Below, piece by piece: positions 45,609 through 54,613 of a stretch of 64,000 nucleotides of DNA (position 1 is the first letter of the stretch; each line of letters starts with the position of its first letter). The DNA is taken from contig NZ_BMKD01000002.1 in NCBI RefSeq assembly GCF_014643835.1, forward strand, positions 248,001-312,000. The letters run 5' to 3'. Under the pieces are notes generated by a model. That model saw only the letters and a program-made list of their open reading frames with translations, was not told where the DNA came from and did not search any database. The translations under genes and the position numbers were made by a program. The DNA comes from Mucilaginibacter rubeus (GTDB lineage: Bacteria; Bacteroidota; Bacteroidia; Sphingobacteriales; Sphingobacteriaceae).

Positions 45609-47506
45609 ACAATACACACAACGAATCTTTAGGCAATGTACACGGATCAGTAACCACCGAAAACAAAAACGGCTGGCGTAAGCTGATGGCTTTCCTGGGC
45701 CCGGCTTACCTGGTGAGCGTAGGGTATATGGATCCTGGAAATTGGGCAACGGATATCGCAGGCGGCAGTGCTTTTGGATATAAGCTGATCTGGGTATTGT
45801 TTATATCCAACATGATTGCCCTTCTGCTGCAGTCACTGGCAGCCCGGTTGGGGATAGTGCGCGGGCTCGACCTTGCACAGGCTTCCAAAAATGCCTATCC
45901 TCGTTTTGTAAACCTTTGCCTGTATATACTGGCACAAATAGCCATTATAGCATGTGACCTGGCCGAAATTATTGGCATGGCGATTGGGTTAAAGCTGCTG
46001 TTTCACCTGCCGTTAATCTGGGGTGTATCGCTTACCATTACCGATACCGTGCTAATGCTCTACCTCATGAATAAGGGTATGCGCAAACTCGAGGGCTTTA
46101 TCATTTCGATGATCTTTATAGTCGGTCTCTCCTTTTTAGTCGAAATGTTTATCGTTAAACCCGATGTAATAGAGGTAGCAAAAGGTTTCATTCCCGGCAA
46201 CCTATTTAAAGGTGATAAAATAAGCCAGCAAATGCTTTATATAGCTATAGGCATTATTGGCGCTACGGTAATGCCACACAACCTGTATCTGCATTCATCA
46301 CTGGTGCAAACCCGCCAAATAACACGTACCGAAGAAGGCTTCAGGGCGGCGATTAAGTTTAACCTTTTTGATACGGTTATAGCCCTTAACCTTGCTTTTT
46401 TTGTAAATGCGGCTATTTTGATATTAGCAGCAAGCGCCTTTTTCAGGAACGGTTATTTTGAAGTAGCGGAGATCCAGGATGCATTCAAGCTGCTGGAGCA
46501 TATTTTCGGTGCAATAGCGCCTACTTTATTTGCCATAGCGCTCATTGCCTCGGGGCAAAGCTCAACCATTACCGGTACACTTGCCGGGCAAATCATTATG
46601 GAAGGGCATATTAACCTGCGAATAGAGCCCTGGTTACGCCGCCTGCTTACCCGTGTATTGGCTATTGTACCAGCAGTGTTCACCATACTTTTTTATGGCG
46701 AGGAAGGTTTAGGAAAACTCCTGATCTTAAGCCAGGTTGTATTAAGCCTTCAGTTGGGTTTTGCGGTAATCCCACTCATCCATTTCACCTCCGACCGGAA
46801 AAGAATGGGCAAGTTTACTATCAATTTCCAAACAAGGGCATTGGCCTGGGCAAGCGCCGTGTTAATCGTTGCCTTAAACGCCAAACTGGTATACGAACAA
46901 ATTGGCGATTGGGTAAATACCACATCCTCACCGGTTTGGATCTATGCTATTGTGGTTCCGAGTGTTATCGGAATTGGAATTTTGTTAATCTATGTTTTTA
47001 TACGTCCGTTGCTGTTTAAACATTATGACCGACCTACTTTTGTACCACATGGTATAGCGAATGCCATCACCGAGCTGGATGCCATAACTTACAGCCGCAT
47101 CGCCGTAACAATTGACTTTTCAAAAAATGACACCGAATGCCTGCGCCATGCCATTATGCAGGGTGGAAAAAAGGCAGGTTATACATTGATACACGTTGTT
47201 GAAACTGCCGGCGCCCGTTACTATGGCGGCCAGGTGCTGGATAATGAAACCCAGATTGACTTTGATAATCTTGACAAATACGTGTGCACCCTAAAAAACC
47301 TTGGCTACAGCGCACAAGGCCAGATTGGCTACGGCAACCCGGCCAGTGCTATTGCCGAAATTGTGAAAGACGAGAATGTTGATTTCATTGTCATGGGCTC
47401 GCATGGGCACAAAGCTTTGAAAGACCTCATATTTGGCACCACTGTAAACTCTGTAAGGCACAAGGTTAATGTGCCAGTACTGGTGGTAAAGCCACAGTCA
47501 AACTAA
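45605..47506 (+). CDS. mntH: NRAMP-type Mn2+ transporter fused to a universal stress domain
   Basis: A 633-residue fusion. Residues 1-470 are an NRAMP proton/metal symporter with 11 or so membrane segments; metal-binding motifs are DPGNWATDIAGG in segment 1 and MPHNLYLHS in segment 6. After a short linker, about 495-630 forms a UspA-like domain (RIAVTIDFSKNDTECLRHA at its start and GSHGHKALKDLIFGTTVNSV, the nucleotide-binding glycine motif). The fused domain may gate transport in response to nucleotide, which is inference. Plain MntH is about 410-450 residues. Second gene of the mntR operon; 26 bp before smpB. Confidence 0.92.
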   Translation: MNNTHNESLGNVHGSVTTENKNGWRKLMAFLGPAYLVSVGYMDPGNWATDIAGGSAFGYKLIWVLFISNMIALLLQSLAARLGIVRGLDLAQASKNAYPRFVNLCLYILAQIAIIACDLAEIIGMAIGLKLLFHLPLIWGVSLTITDTVLMLYLMNKGMRKLEGFIISMIFIVGLSFLVEMFIVKPDVIEVAKGFIPGNLFKGDKISQQMLYIAIGIIGATVMPHNLYLHSSLVQTRQITRTEEGFRAAIKFNLFDTVIALNLAFFVNAAILILAASAFFRNGYFEVAEIQDAFKLLEHIFGAIAPTLFAIALIASGQSSTITGTLAGQIIMEGHINLRIEPWLRRLLTRVLAIVPAVFTILFYGEEGLGKLLILSQVVLSLQLGFAVIPLIHFTSDRKRMGKFTINFQTRALAWASAVLIVALNAKLVYEQIGDWVNTTSSPVWIYAIVVPSVIGIGILLIYVFIRPLLFKHYDRPTFVPHGIANAITELDAITYSRIAVTIDFSKNDTECLRHAIMQGGKKAGYTLIHVVETAGARYYGGQVLDNETQIDFDNLDKYVCTLKNLGYSAQGQIGYGNPASAIAEIVKDENVDFIVMGSHGHKALKDLIFGTTVNSVRHKVNVPVLVVKPQSN

Positions 47507-47511
47507 TTTTG

Positions 47512-47519
47512 TAAGTTTG
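47512..47519 (+). promoter_or_regulatory. -7 promoter element of smpB
   Basis: TAAGTTTG then C, an exact match to TAnnTTTGc, 13 nt before the smpB ATG. smpB can therefore be transcribed apart from mntH. Confidence 0.6.
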
Positions 47520-47532
47520 CGGCTGAATAATT

Positions 47533-47985
47533 ATGAGCCAGGATAACATCTATATAAAAAATAAAAAAGCCTACTTTGAGTATCATATACTTGATAAGTA
47601 TGTGGCAGGCATACAGTTGCTCGGTACCGAGATCAAGTCGATAAGGCAGGGGAAGGCTAACATTAATGACGCTTTTTGTACATTTATTAATAATCAGTTA
47701 TATGTACGCAACCTGCATATCTCTGAATATTCATTCGGCTCGTTCTATAACCATGAAGCCAAGCGCGACCGTATCCTGCTGCTAAATAAAAAAGAACTCA
47801 AGAAACTCCAGACCCGTGGCGAAGAACGTGGATTAACTATAGTTCCGCTGGCACTATTTATCAGCGAGCGCGGCTTTGCCAAACTTGAAATTGGCCTTGC
47901 ACAAGGCAAAAAGACATATGATAAACGCGAAACCATGAAGGAGCGCGATACCAAAATTGAACTGGACAGGGTGATGAAAAGATAG
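47533..47985 (+). CDS. smpB: SsrA-binding protein SmpB
   Basis: A 150-residue RNA-binding protein that delivers tmRNA to stalled ribosomes. Family motifs: KKAYFEYHILDKYVAGIQLLGTEIKSIRQGKANI at the start and GLAQGKKTYDKRETMKERD with a basic C-terminal tail. Length and order are standard. The tmRNA gene itself is not in the window. Confidence 0.97.
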   Translation: MSQDNIYIKNKKAYFEYHILDKYVAGIQLLGTEIKSIRQGKANINDAFCTFINNQLYVRNLHISEYSFGSFYNHEAKRDRILLLNKKELKKLQTRGEERGLTIVPLALFISERGFAKLEIGLAQGKKTYDKRETMKERDTKIELDRVMKR

Positions 47986-48015
47986 TCGCCCCCCAGCCCC
48001 CTAAAGGGGGAGGTT
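47986..48015 (+). repeat. C-rich interspersed repeat next to the smpB stop, copy 1
   Basis: TCGCCCCCCAGCCCCCTAAA followed by GGGGGAGGTT starts at the base after the smpB stop codon. CCCCCTAAAGGGGG can fold on itself. A matching copy stands in reverse at 48103-48130. Confidence 0.7.
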
Positions 48016-48046
48016 AAGTGCATAATTGATCAAATATTGAAATAAT

Positions 48047-48080
48047 AACAAGGCCCGGGTTTAAAAATCCGGGCCTTGTT
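48047..48080. terminator. Bidirectional terminator between smpB and pcm
   Basis: A perfect 12-bp stem AACAAGGCCCGG/CCGGGCCTTGTT around a 10-nt A/T loop, centred between the two convergent genes and between the two C-rich repeats. Confidence 0.85.
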
Positions 48081-48102
48081 GCTAACATGCTGCTAATCAA
48101 AA

Positions 48103-48130
48103 GTTCCCCTTTTAGGGGGTTAGGGGGCGA
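48103..48130 (-). repeat. C-rich interspersed repeat next to the pcm stop, copy 2
   Basis: On the minus strand it reads TCGCCCCCTAACCCCCTAAA then AGGGGAAC, nearly the same as copy 1. It begins 1 base after the pcm stop codon, mirroring copy 1. Confidence 0.7.
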
Positions 48131-48131
48131 T

Positions 48132-48791
48132 TTACCAGGCTTTATCCCCTACCAAAGGCACAAACCTGAAGGTATCCAGCACAATCTTTTCATAATCGTT
48201 TTCACCTACCTTTAAAATTGTAACCATTTTTTGGGTTTCCTCATCACCAACCGGGATAACCAGGATACCGCCTATTTTTAATTGCTTTAACAGCACGTCG
48301 GGTACGGTAGGCGCTCCGGCAGTTACAATGATCTTATCATAGGGCGCATATTCGGAAATACCGATAGAGCCATCCCCCAGAAAAAAATGAGCGTTATACC
48401 CCATTTCATTAGGCAATACATATTTAGTGCGGTGGTAGAGCTTTTCCTGCCGCTCGATAGTATAAACGGTAGCCCCAAGCTCAAGCAGTATGCAGGTTTG
48501 ATAGCCCGAACCTGTGCCTATTTCAAGAACTTTATCTCCCTTCCGGATATGCAGCAATTCGGTTTGATAGGCCACAGTATATGGCTGTGAGATGGTTTGC
48601 CCCTCGCCTATCGGGAACGCAATATCCCTGTAAGCCTGGTTCCAGAAAGTTTCATCAAAAAAGCAATGACGTTTTACCTTACCAATAGCCTCTAAAACGT
48701 GTTCGTCACTAATTCCTTTTTTTCTTAAAACATCAACCAATCTTTTACGGGCGCCCTGTTCGCGGTAATTATCAATATACTTGTAAGCCAT
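48132..48791 (-). CDS. pcm: Protein-L-isoaspartate O-methyltransferase
   Basis: A 219-residue SAM-dependent enzyme that repairs isoaspartyl residues in aged proteins. The family motifs are AFPIGEGQTISQPYTVAYQTELL and the SAM-binding VLEIGTGSGYQTCILLELG, then IIVTAGAPTVPDVLLKQLKIGGILVIPVG. ATG 48791 is used; the TTG at 48803 lies inside the -7 element. Confidence 0.95.
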   Translation of the reverse strand: MAYKYIDNYREQGARKRLVDVLRKKGISDEHVLEAIGKVKRHCFFDETFWNQAYRDIAFPIGEGQTISQPYTVAYQTELLHIRKGDKVLEIGTGSGYQTCILLELGATVYTIERQEKLYHRTKYVLPNEMGYNAHFFLGDGSIGISEYAPYDKIIVTAGAPTVPDVLLKQLKIGGILVIPVGDEETQKMVTILKVGENDYEKIVLDTFRFVPLVGDKAW

Positions 48792-48800
48792 TTTCAAAGG

Positions 48801-48808
48801 CAAAGTTA
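48801..48808 (-). promoter_or_regulatory. -7 promoter element of pcm
   Basis: TAACTTTG then C on the minus strand, an exact TAnnTTTGc match ending 9 nt before the ATG. Confidence 0.65.
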
Positions 48809-48932
48809 ATACGAATTTTCACAGCATTTGGGGCTTATATATGATTTAAGCGGGTTTTAATGCCTGGAGCTGTTTATGTGCTTCATTCATAAAAATTTAA
48901 AATTTATTTTTTAAACAGCATGATCCTAAAAC

Positions 48933-48966
48933 AAGGAAGACCGGGTTAATTAACCCGGTCTTCCTT
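48933..48966. terminator. Terminator of the E2 acyltransferase gene, perfect 34-bp palindrome
   Basis: AAGGAAGACCGGGTTAA is followed directly by its exact reverse complement. On the minus strand it lies 13 nt after the E2 stop codon and is followed by a short T-rich stretch (GTTTT). Confidence 0.85.
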
Positions 48967-48979
48967 ATATAGTAAAGAA

Positions 48980-50521
48980 TTACACCTCTCTGCTATTATC
49001 CCACTTTTCCAGATAATCAGCCACACGCCGTACAAACGAGCCACCTAAGGCACCATCTACAACGCGGTGATCATATGATAATGAAAGGAACATCATGTGG
49101 CGTATAGCGATCATATCGCCTTCTTTTGTTTCAATAACAGCCGGTTTTTTCTTGATAGCGCCGACAGCTAAAATAGCTACCTGCGGCTGATTAATTATAG
49201 GGGTACCCATTACGTTGCCAAATGAGCCAACGTTGGTAATAGTAAATGTACCCTCTTTCACATCATCGGGCAGTAACTTGCCGTTACGCGCCCGGTTTGC
49301 CAAATCATTAACGGCCTTAGTTAAACCAACAAGGTTTAGCTCATCAGCTTTCTTTATTACCGGCACAATAAGGTTGCCGTTTGGTAAAGCCGTAGCCATA
49401 CTGATATTGATCGCGGCTTTTTTAATGATTTGCGTGCCGTTAACCGAAACATTGATCATCGGGAAATCCTTAATGGCTTTCGCCACCGCTTCAATAAATA
49501 TAGGTGTAAAGGTTATTTTTTCGCCTTCGCGCTTTTCAAAGCTATTTTTTACTTTTTCGCGCCATAATACCAGGTTGGTTACATCAGCCTCAACAAACGA
49601 GGTAACATGAGGCGATGTTTGCTTGCTCATTACCATGTGGTCGGCAATCAAACGGCGCATCCTGTCCATTTCTATGATCTCATCACTGCCGGATACAGAA
49701 ACAGCCGGAGCAGGCTGCTGCTCAACAGGGGCAGTTTTTGGCGTTTCCGTTTTTGCAGGTTCTGGAGCCGCAGTAATTATTGGTTGCGGCGCCGGTTCAG
49801 CAGCCGGTCGTGCTTCTTTAGCAGGCTCAGCAGTTTTTACAGGTTGCCCGGCAGTTTGAGTAGTAAACGACTCAACATGAGCTGACGGATGCGTATTTGG
49901 AACTGATGAAGTTTTTGCCTGCAGATAGTTCAGCAGGTCGTCTTTGGTTAAACGGCCATCCGACCCCGTCCCGGGGATGCTGTCCAACTCCCCGATACTG
50001 ATACCTTCCTGTGTGGCAATATTTCTTACAAGGGGCGAATAAAAACGCCCTTCGGATTTAAATACCGGAGCAGCAGGCGAACTTTTTTGCTCAAGCTGAT
50101 CAATCCCGGGAATATCCGATAAATTTTCCGCCTGAATTTCGCTCAGTTCCGGTTCAGGAGTTTTTTCAACTTCTTTAGTCGGAACAGTTTCGTGATAAGT
50201 TGAGTCTGCTATTTTTGGTTCTTCGGAAGGTTGTGGCGCAACCTCTTCAGGCTGGGCAACTATCGGTGCAGTTTCAGGCTCATCAGTTTCAATTATAGCT
50301 ATAACCGCGCCTACCTGTACAACATCATTTTCTTTATACAGTTGTTCAACTAACTTACCTGCTACAGGCGAAGGTACATCAGAATCGACTTTATCGGTAG
50401 CGATTTCCATTACCGCGTCATCGGCATTTACCTTATCACCCGGATTTTTAACCCATTTGATAACGGTTGCCTCAGCAACGCTCTCCCCCATTTTTGGCAA
50501 TAACAGCTGGTATCTGGCCAT
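48980..50521 (-). CDS. 2-oxo acid dehydrogenase E2, dihydrolipoamide acyltransferase
   Basis: A 513-residue core subunit of a 2-oxo acid dehydrogenase complex. One lipoyl domain (1-76; lipoylated K44 in IATDKVDSDVP), a Pro/Glu-rich linker, a peripheral-subunit-binding domain (about 162-200, SPLVRNIATQEGISIGELDSIPGTGSDGRLTKDDLLNYL), an Ala/Pro-rich hinge, and a catalytic domain (about 285-513) with H485-RVV-D489-G490. The catalytic HxxxDG is intact. Sequence alone does not settle whether the substrate is pyruvate, 2-oxoglutarate or branched-chain acids; the single lipoyl domain and TDKVDSDVPSP favour the branched-chain or generic type. E1 and E3 are not adjacent. Confidence 0.93.
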   Translation of the reverse strand: MARYQLLLPKMGESVAEATVIKWVKNPGDKVNADDAVMEIATDKVDSDVPSPVAGKLVEQLYKENDVVQVGAVIAIIETDEPETAPIVAQPEEVAPQPSEEPKIADSTYHETVPTKEVEKTPEPELSEIQAENLSDIPGIDQLEQKSSPAAPVFKSEGRFYSPLVRNIATQEGISIGELDSIPGTGSDGRLTKDDLLNYLQAKTSSVPNTHPSAHVESFTTQTAGQPVKTAEPAKEARPAAEPAPQPIITAAPEPAKTETPKTAPVEQQPAPAVSVSGSDEIIEMDRMRRLIADHMVMSKQTSPHVTSFVEADVTNLVLWREKVKNSFEKREGEKITFTPIFIEAVAKAIKDFPMINVSVNGTQIIKKAAINISMATALPNGNLIVPVIKKADELNLVGLTKAVNDLANRARNGKLLPDDVKEGTFTITNVGSFGNVMGTPIINQPQVAILAVGAIKKKPAVIETKEGDMIAIRHMMFLSLSYDHRVVDGALGGSFVRRVADYLEKWDNSREV

Positions 50522-50543
50522 ACAGTAGAATATAGTTTAACCC

Positions 50544-50551
50544 CAAAATTA
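50544..50551 (-). promoter_or_regulatory. -7 promoter element of the E2 gene
   Basis: TAATTTTG then G on the minus strand, an exact TAnnTTTG match in the 43-bp gap after cinA, 22 nt before the E2 ATG. Confidence 0.6.
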
Positions 50552-50564
50552 TGTATTTAAATCT

Positions 50565-51812
50565 TTACTTTTTAATTTCAGTAAGCAAAGTATTCAACAT
50601 TGACAGCGCTATCACAGCACTTCGCTCAATATTTTGCCTGCGTTTACTGCCAAATGTATATTTCTTTATGATTGATTTCTCCTTTGCGGCAACTGCAATC
50701 CACACAGTACCAACGGGTTTATCCTCTGTGCCGCCGCCCGGACCAGCTACACCGGTAATAGCGACAGCCAAATCCGACTTGAAATTTAACAGTGCGCCTT
50801 CTACCATTTCCGTTACCGTTTCTTCACTAACGGCTCCATGTTGCCACAAAGTTTCGTTCTTTACTCCTAAAATACTCTCCTTTAACTCATATGAGTAGGA
50901 TACAGCGCCTCCTAAAAACACCTGTGATGAACCAGGATGCTGGGTAAACAAATGGGACAGATAGCCTCCGGTACAGCTCTCGGCTACTGATAAAGTGAGG
51001 CCGTTTGCTTCCATCCTGTCAAGTATGGCCTTTTCAAGCGGGATGTCCTGATCAATAACAAACGGTGAACCTATGCGTTCAATTAAACGGGAGGCAAATG
51101 CATCCACCTCTTTTTGCAAAGCAGTTTCATCATTGCCAAAAGCGCTTAAGCGTAAACGCACCTGGCCTAACTTGGGCAGATAGGCCAGTTTAATATGTGA
51201 TGGCAAATCATCTTCGATATCCGCAATGCGTTCGGCCAAAAATGATTCACCTTCGCCAACGGTAAGCAGTGTTTTATGTATAATTGACGGAAGGTTGAAG
51301 GTAGCCTTAATTTTAGGCAATACCTGCTCTTCCATCATATACATCATTTCAAAGGGAACACCCGGCATAGACATATAGATGACACCGTTGTGGTTAAACC
51401 ACATACCCGGTGCAGTGCCATTTTCATTCAATACAACCTCGCAATTAGCCGGAACAAGCGCCTGCTGTTTGTTGATCTCCAATAACGGGCGGTTATATTT
51501 GGCAAAAATGCGTTCTACATTAGCAAATGCATCCTCGTTTTCAACAAGTTCAACCCTAAAGTATTCAGCTAATGTTTTTTTAGTGATATCATCTTTTGTA
51601 GGGCCAAGTCCACCGGTAATAAAAATGATACTGGCCCGGCTTGCTGCTTCGGCTAATGCCTTCAGGATATGTTCTTTATCGTCGCTTATTGATGAGATCT
51701 GCTTTACCCTTATCCCTATCTTGTTAAGTTCGGTAGCCATCCAGGCCGAATTGGTATCAACAATTTGTCCGATAAGTATCTCGTCGCCGATGGTAATTAT
51801 TTCTGCCAGCAT
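50565..51812 (-). CDS. cinA: CinA-family protein (NMN deamidase / competence-damage protein)
   Basis: A 415-residue two-domain protein. The N-terminal molybdopterin-binding-like domain (1-170, IITIGDEILIGQIVDTNSAW, FITGGLGPTKDDITK) carries pyrophosphatase activity in studied members. The C-terminal PncC domain (about 255-410) has VAESCTGGYLSHLFTQHPGSS and AITGVAGPGGGTEDKPVGTVW, giving NMN deamidase activity in NAD recycling. Starts 7 bp after lptD and shares its operon. Confidence 0.95.
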   Translation of the reverse strand: MLAEIITIGDEILIGQIVDTNSAWMATELNKIGIRVKQISSISDDKEHILKALAEAASRASIIFITGGLGPTKDDITKKTLAEYFRVELVENEDAFANVERIFAKYNRPLLEINKQQALVPANCEVVLNENGTAPGMWFNHNGVIYMSMPGVPFEMMYMMEEQVLPKIKATFNLPSIIHKTLLTVGEGESFLAERIADIEDDLPSHIKLAYLPKLGQVRLRLSAFGNDETALQKEVDAFASRLIERIGSPFVIDQDIPLEKAILDRMEANGLTLSVAESCTGGYLSHLFTQHPGSSQVFLGGAVSYSYELKESILGVKNETLWQHGAVSEETVTEMVEGALLNFKSDLAVAITGVAGPGGGTEDKPVGTVWIAVAAKEKSIIKKYTFGSKRRQNIERSAVIALSMLNTLLTEIKK

Positions 51813-51819
51813 TATTATA

Positions 51820-54561
51820 TTAATAAAAAGATGATTGTGGATTGTAATCGCTTTTCTTGCTTAGTTTCAAATCCTGCAAAATGGAAGCTTTAACCTTTAA
51901 AGTTACGTTATACATTTTGTATACACCGAAAGGAATCCATTGAAAGGCCAAATCCCAGCAATGCAAATCGCGGTATATTGAAAACGAGGTAGCACTTGCA
52001 AATTTCGCCGCCTTGATATCATACGTAGTAGAATATTGGATCTTCCACTTTTGCGTAAGGTTCACATCGCCCGAGATCTGGAGTGTATTACTGGTTGTTT
52101 TGTTGTTTAAGTAGTTTTGATAGCTAAAACTGTAATTGAGCGAGATATTCCACGGCACGTTAAAGTCAACGTATGCATTCGGATCGCTATTTACCAGGGC
52201 CAGTCTCTGAGCTTGGGTGGGATTCATGGTTGCGATAGTATTCAGGGCGGCATTTCCCGGAGTTGCTTTAGTTGAATTCAAACTCCCACCCATAGAGATG
52301 TTTAAACCTGATAAAGTTGGGAATTTGCCGTCCTGCCAGGCATACCTGTTTATATAACGGCTTGTTCTTACAATCTGATTATTAGAGATTGAATCGCTTA
52401 CCTTGGTTACGTATGGGCTAAACACTCCCGAAAAACTGATACTTAATTTTTGATTGAAAATAGCGGTATGCCCCGAAAATGAAATATCAGAAAGTTTCAT
52501 TGAGTCGGCTGCAAAATTATAAAAGGTGGAGAACGACAAACCTTGTAAAATCATGATTTTTCGGTCGGTGCCGGATGTGTCCGTGCTTTTAGCTTTTACC
52601 TTAGCTTCTATCGTGTTATCTACCGAAAAGTTTAAACCCGCCTGCTTACCTGCTGAGGGGCCGCCGTAAACTCCGTTCTGGAAAATAGAATATTTTTGAT
52701 AGGTATACGGATAAGGAACCGTGGCTGTACTAACAGCTGTTTTGTAATAGCCAAAGCTTGGGTCGCTGAAGTCGGGACGATAGCTAAAACTTATTGACGG
52801 AGTTGCCACGTGCCTAATTGCTTTCAGGTTACCATGTTTAAAGTTTATGGTACCGTACAATTTAGTTGATATACCTGTACTGATGCTATACTCCCCGGCA
52901 CGCTTAAACCCAGGTATAGTATCAATAATTAACTGATTTGAACCGGCAATGCTTCCCCTTTCAAATCTTTCATTAATGCTTTGAAAATACCAGCGTTCGG
53001 TATAGTTAACACTGTTATTAAACTGAAAGTACTTTAATACGTTTAAGCCCAAACTAACCGGGATGGTATGCTGAAAACCATTTTGTAACCGTTTTGATAA
53101 AGTTTCGCCTTTAAATAATTGGGACTCGGGTATATCGTTAAGCTTGTTGGTACCTACTAAATTATAGCTCACGGTAATTTTCTGATACCATTTTTGTTCG
53201 CCAACCCTGTTTTTAGAGTCGAATGGGTTTATCGACGACATACCGAAGGCAATAGTGGGCAACTCGATATTCACCGTTTTACGGGCTATATCCTGGCTAT
53301 GCGAAATGCCTACACTTAAGTTAAACGGTGTACCTGCCCAGGTTTTACCATAAGCGATACTTGAGCGTAAACTACTTTGAGCAATGGAGTTAACATTATA
53401 GTTACTTGCCGATGGCGTGTTCCTAAAAAAACCGGAAGTACCTGCATCAACCGAAGCACTGAAAGTTGAACCGGGATTAGCATTGGCATCCTGCACGTGC
53501 GACCAATAAATATGCGCGTCTTTAGTGGCCGGGTCGCCCTCAAGGCCATAGTTATGCGAGCCGAAGCTTAGCGTAACGTTGCCTGTATATTTATAACGTT
53601 TAAGATATCGTGCCGTGCTGCTTAGTTCATACGAGCCTTTTGAGTAGATAGACCCGGTTGTAGTCAAATCTACATAATCACTTATGCCAATATAGTATCC
53701 AAGCCCTTTTAAATAGAAACCCAGGGTGTTGTCCTCACCAAAAGTTGGCAAAATAACACCTGATGTCCTGGTGTCCGGCTTAGGGAAAAAACCAAAAGGA
53801 ATGGCAAGCGGTAAGGGGACCCCTTCAATCTCCAGGTAGGCGGGCCCGGATATAATGCGTTTCTTTTCGCCGATGCCACGTGTAATCACTATACCAAAGT
53901 GTGTATCTGGGTAAGGCAAATCGCAGGTACTGAAAATAACGTTACGGTATGCAACCTCATCGTCATTGAGTTTTTTTGCCTGCCCGCCCGAAATAAAGTT
54001 GCCTTCCTGCTCGGATGCAGGATTATATATCTTTACTTTTTTTGTTTGATAATTAAAAATCAGCGAATCGGATGCTACGGGCTTATCCGTTTTTTGCTTC
54101 ATAATAGGCCTGCGGACATATTGGTGTGTACGCGGGTCAATGCTTCCCCGTGCAAATATGAGGTGGTTTTTATCATCAACCCTGATATAGTCTGCGTCAA
54201 GCTCAAAATCTTCATAGGTTACACGGGCCTTGCCGTAAAAATAGGTAACCTGGTGCTCCCGGTCTGAGTGGGTCGAGTCCTCGGCAGTTGCCTTTACTTC
54301 TGATTGCAGACCGCCTTTATTCTTTTTAGTGGTATCATTTGCAGGTAAAGAATTTACCGGCTTACCGTTTCTCAACGGCGTTATTGAGCCGGATTGTTTA
54401 CCTTTAAGAAGTTTCTTATCACGAAGCGAATCAAGTTTGATAATAGTATCAGTTAAAGGCCTCCTGCCATGGCTGTTATTTAAAACAGTGCCGGCATTAG
54501 CAGCAAGTCCGTTTACTATTAATATAATTGCAAGCAGAAAAAAAAAGGTTATGAATTTCAA
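51820..54561 (-). CDS. lptD: LPS-assembly outer-membrane protein, LptD/OstA type
   Basis: A 913-residue outer-membrane protein with signal peptide (FFFLLAIILIVNGLAANAG). The N-terminal OstA-like beta-jellyroll (about 95-220, VTYFYGKARVTYEDFELDADYIRVDD) is followed by a large beta-barrel rich in Ser, Tyr and Asn (about 230-913). It inserts lipopolysaccharide into the outer leaflet. The start codon is TTG (54561): an in-frame TAA lies 2 codons upstream and there is no ATG until well past the signal peptide. Divergent from the amidase gene. Confidence 0.88.
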   Translation of the reverse strand: MKFITFFFLLAIILIVNGLAANAGTVLNNSHGRRPLTDTIIKLDSLRDKKLLKGKQSGSITPLRNGKPVNSLPANDTTKKNKGGLQSEVKATAEDSTHSDREHQVTYFYGKARVTYEDFELDADYIRVDDKNHLIFARGSIDPRTHQYVRRPIMKQKTDKPVASDSLIFNYQTKKVKIYNPASEQEGNFISGGQAKKLNDDEVAYRNVIFSTCDLPYPDTHFGIVITRGIGEKKRIISGPAYLEIEGVPLPLAIPFGFFPKPDTRTSGVILPTFGEDNTLGFYLKGLGYYIGISDYVDLTTTGSIYSKGSYELSSTARYLKRYKYTGNVTLSFGSHNYGLEGDPATKDAHIYWSHVQDANANPGSTFSASVDAGTSGFFRNTPSASNYNVNSIAQSSLRSSIAYGKTWAGTPFNLSVGISHSQDIARKTVNIELPTIAFGMSSINPFDSKNRVGEQKWYQKITVSYNLVGTNKLNDIPESQLFKGETLSKRLQNGFQHTIPVSLGLNVLKYFQFNNSVNYTERWYFQSINERFERGSIAGSNQLIIDTIPGFKRAGEYSISTGISTKLYGTINFKHGNLKAIRHVATPSISFSYRPDFSDPSFGYYKTAVSTATVPYPYTYQKYSIFQNGVYGGPSAGKQAGLNFSVDNTIEAKVKAKSTDTSGTDRKIMILQGLSFSTFYNFAADSMKLSDISFSGHTAIFNQKLSISFSGVFSPYVTKVSDSISNNQIVRTSRYINRYAWQDGKFPTLSGLNISMGGSLNSTKATPGNAALNTIATMNPTQAQRLALVNSDPNAYVDFNVPWNISLNYSFSYQNYLNNKTTSNTLQISGDVNLTQKWKIQYSTTYDIKAAKFASATSFSIYRDLHCWDLAFQWIPFGVYKMYNVTLKVKASILQDLKLSKKSDYNPQSSFY

Positions 54562-54577
54562 AATTGATTATGAATAG

Positions 54578-54585
54578 TATTTTTG
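54578..54585 (+). promoter_or_regulatory. -7 promoter element of the amidase gene
   Basis: TATTTTTG then C, an exact TAnnTTTGc match 28 nt before the ATG at 54614, in the 52-bp gap shared with lptD. Confidence 0.6.
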
Positions 54586-54613
54586 CAGATATAGTTAACA
54601 GCGTTCAAAAATA

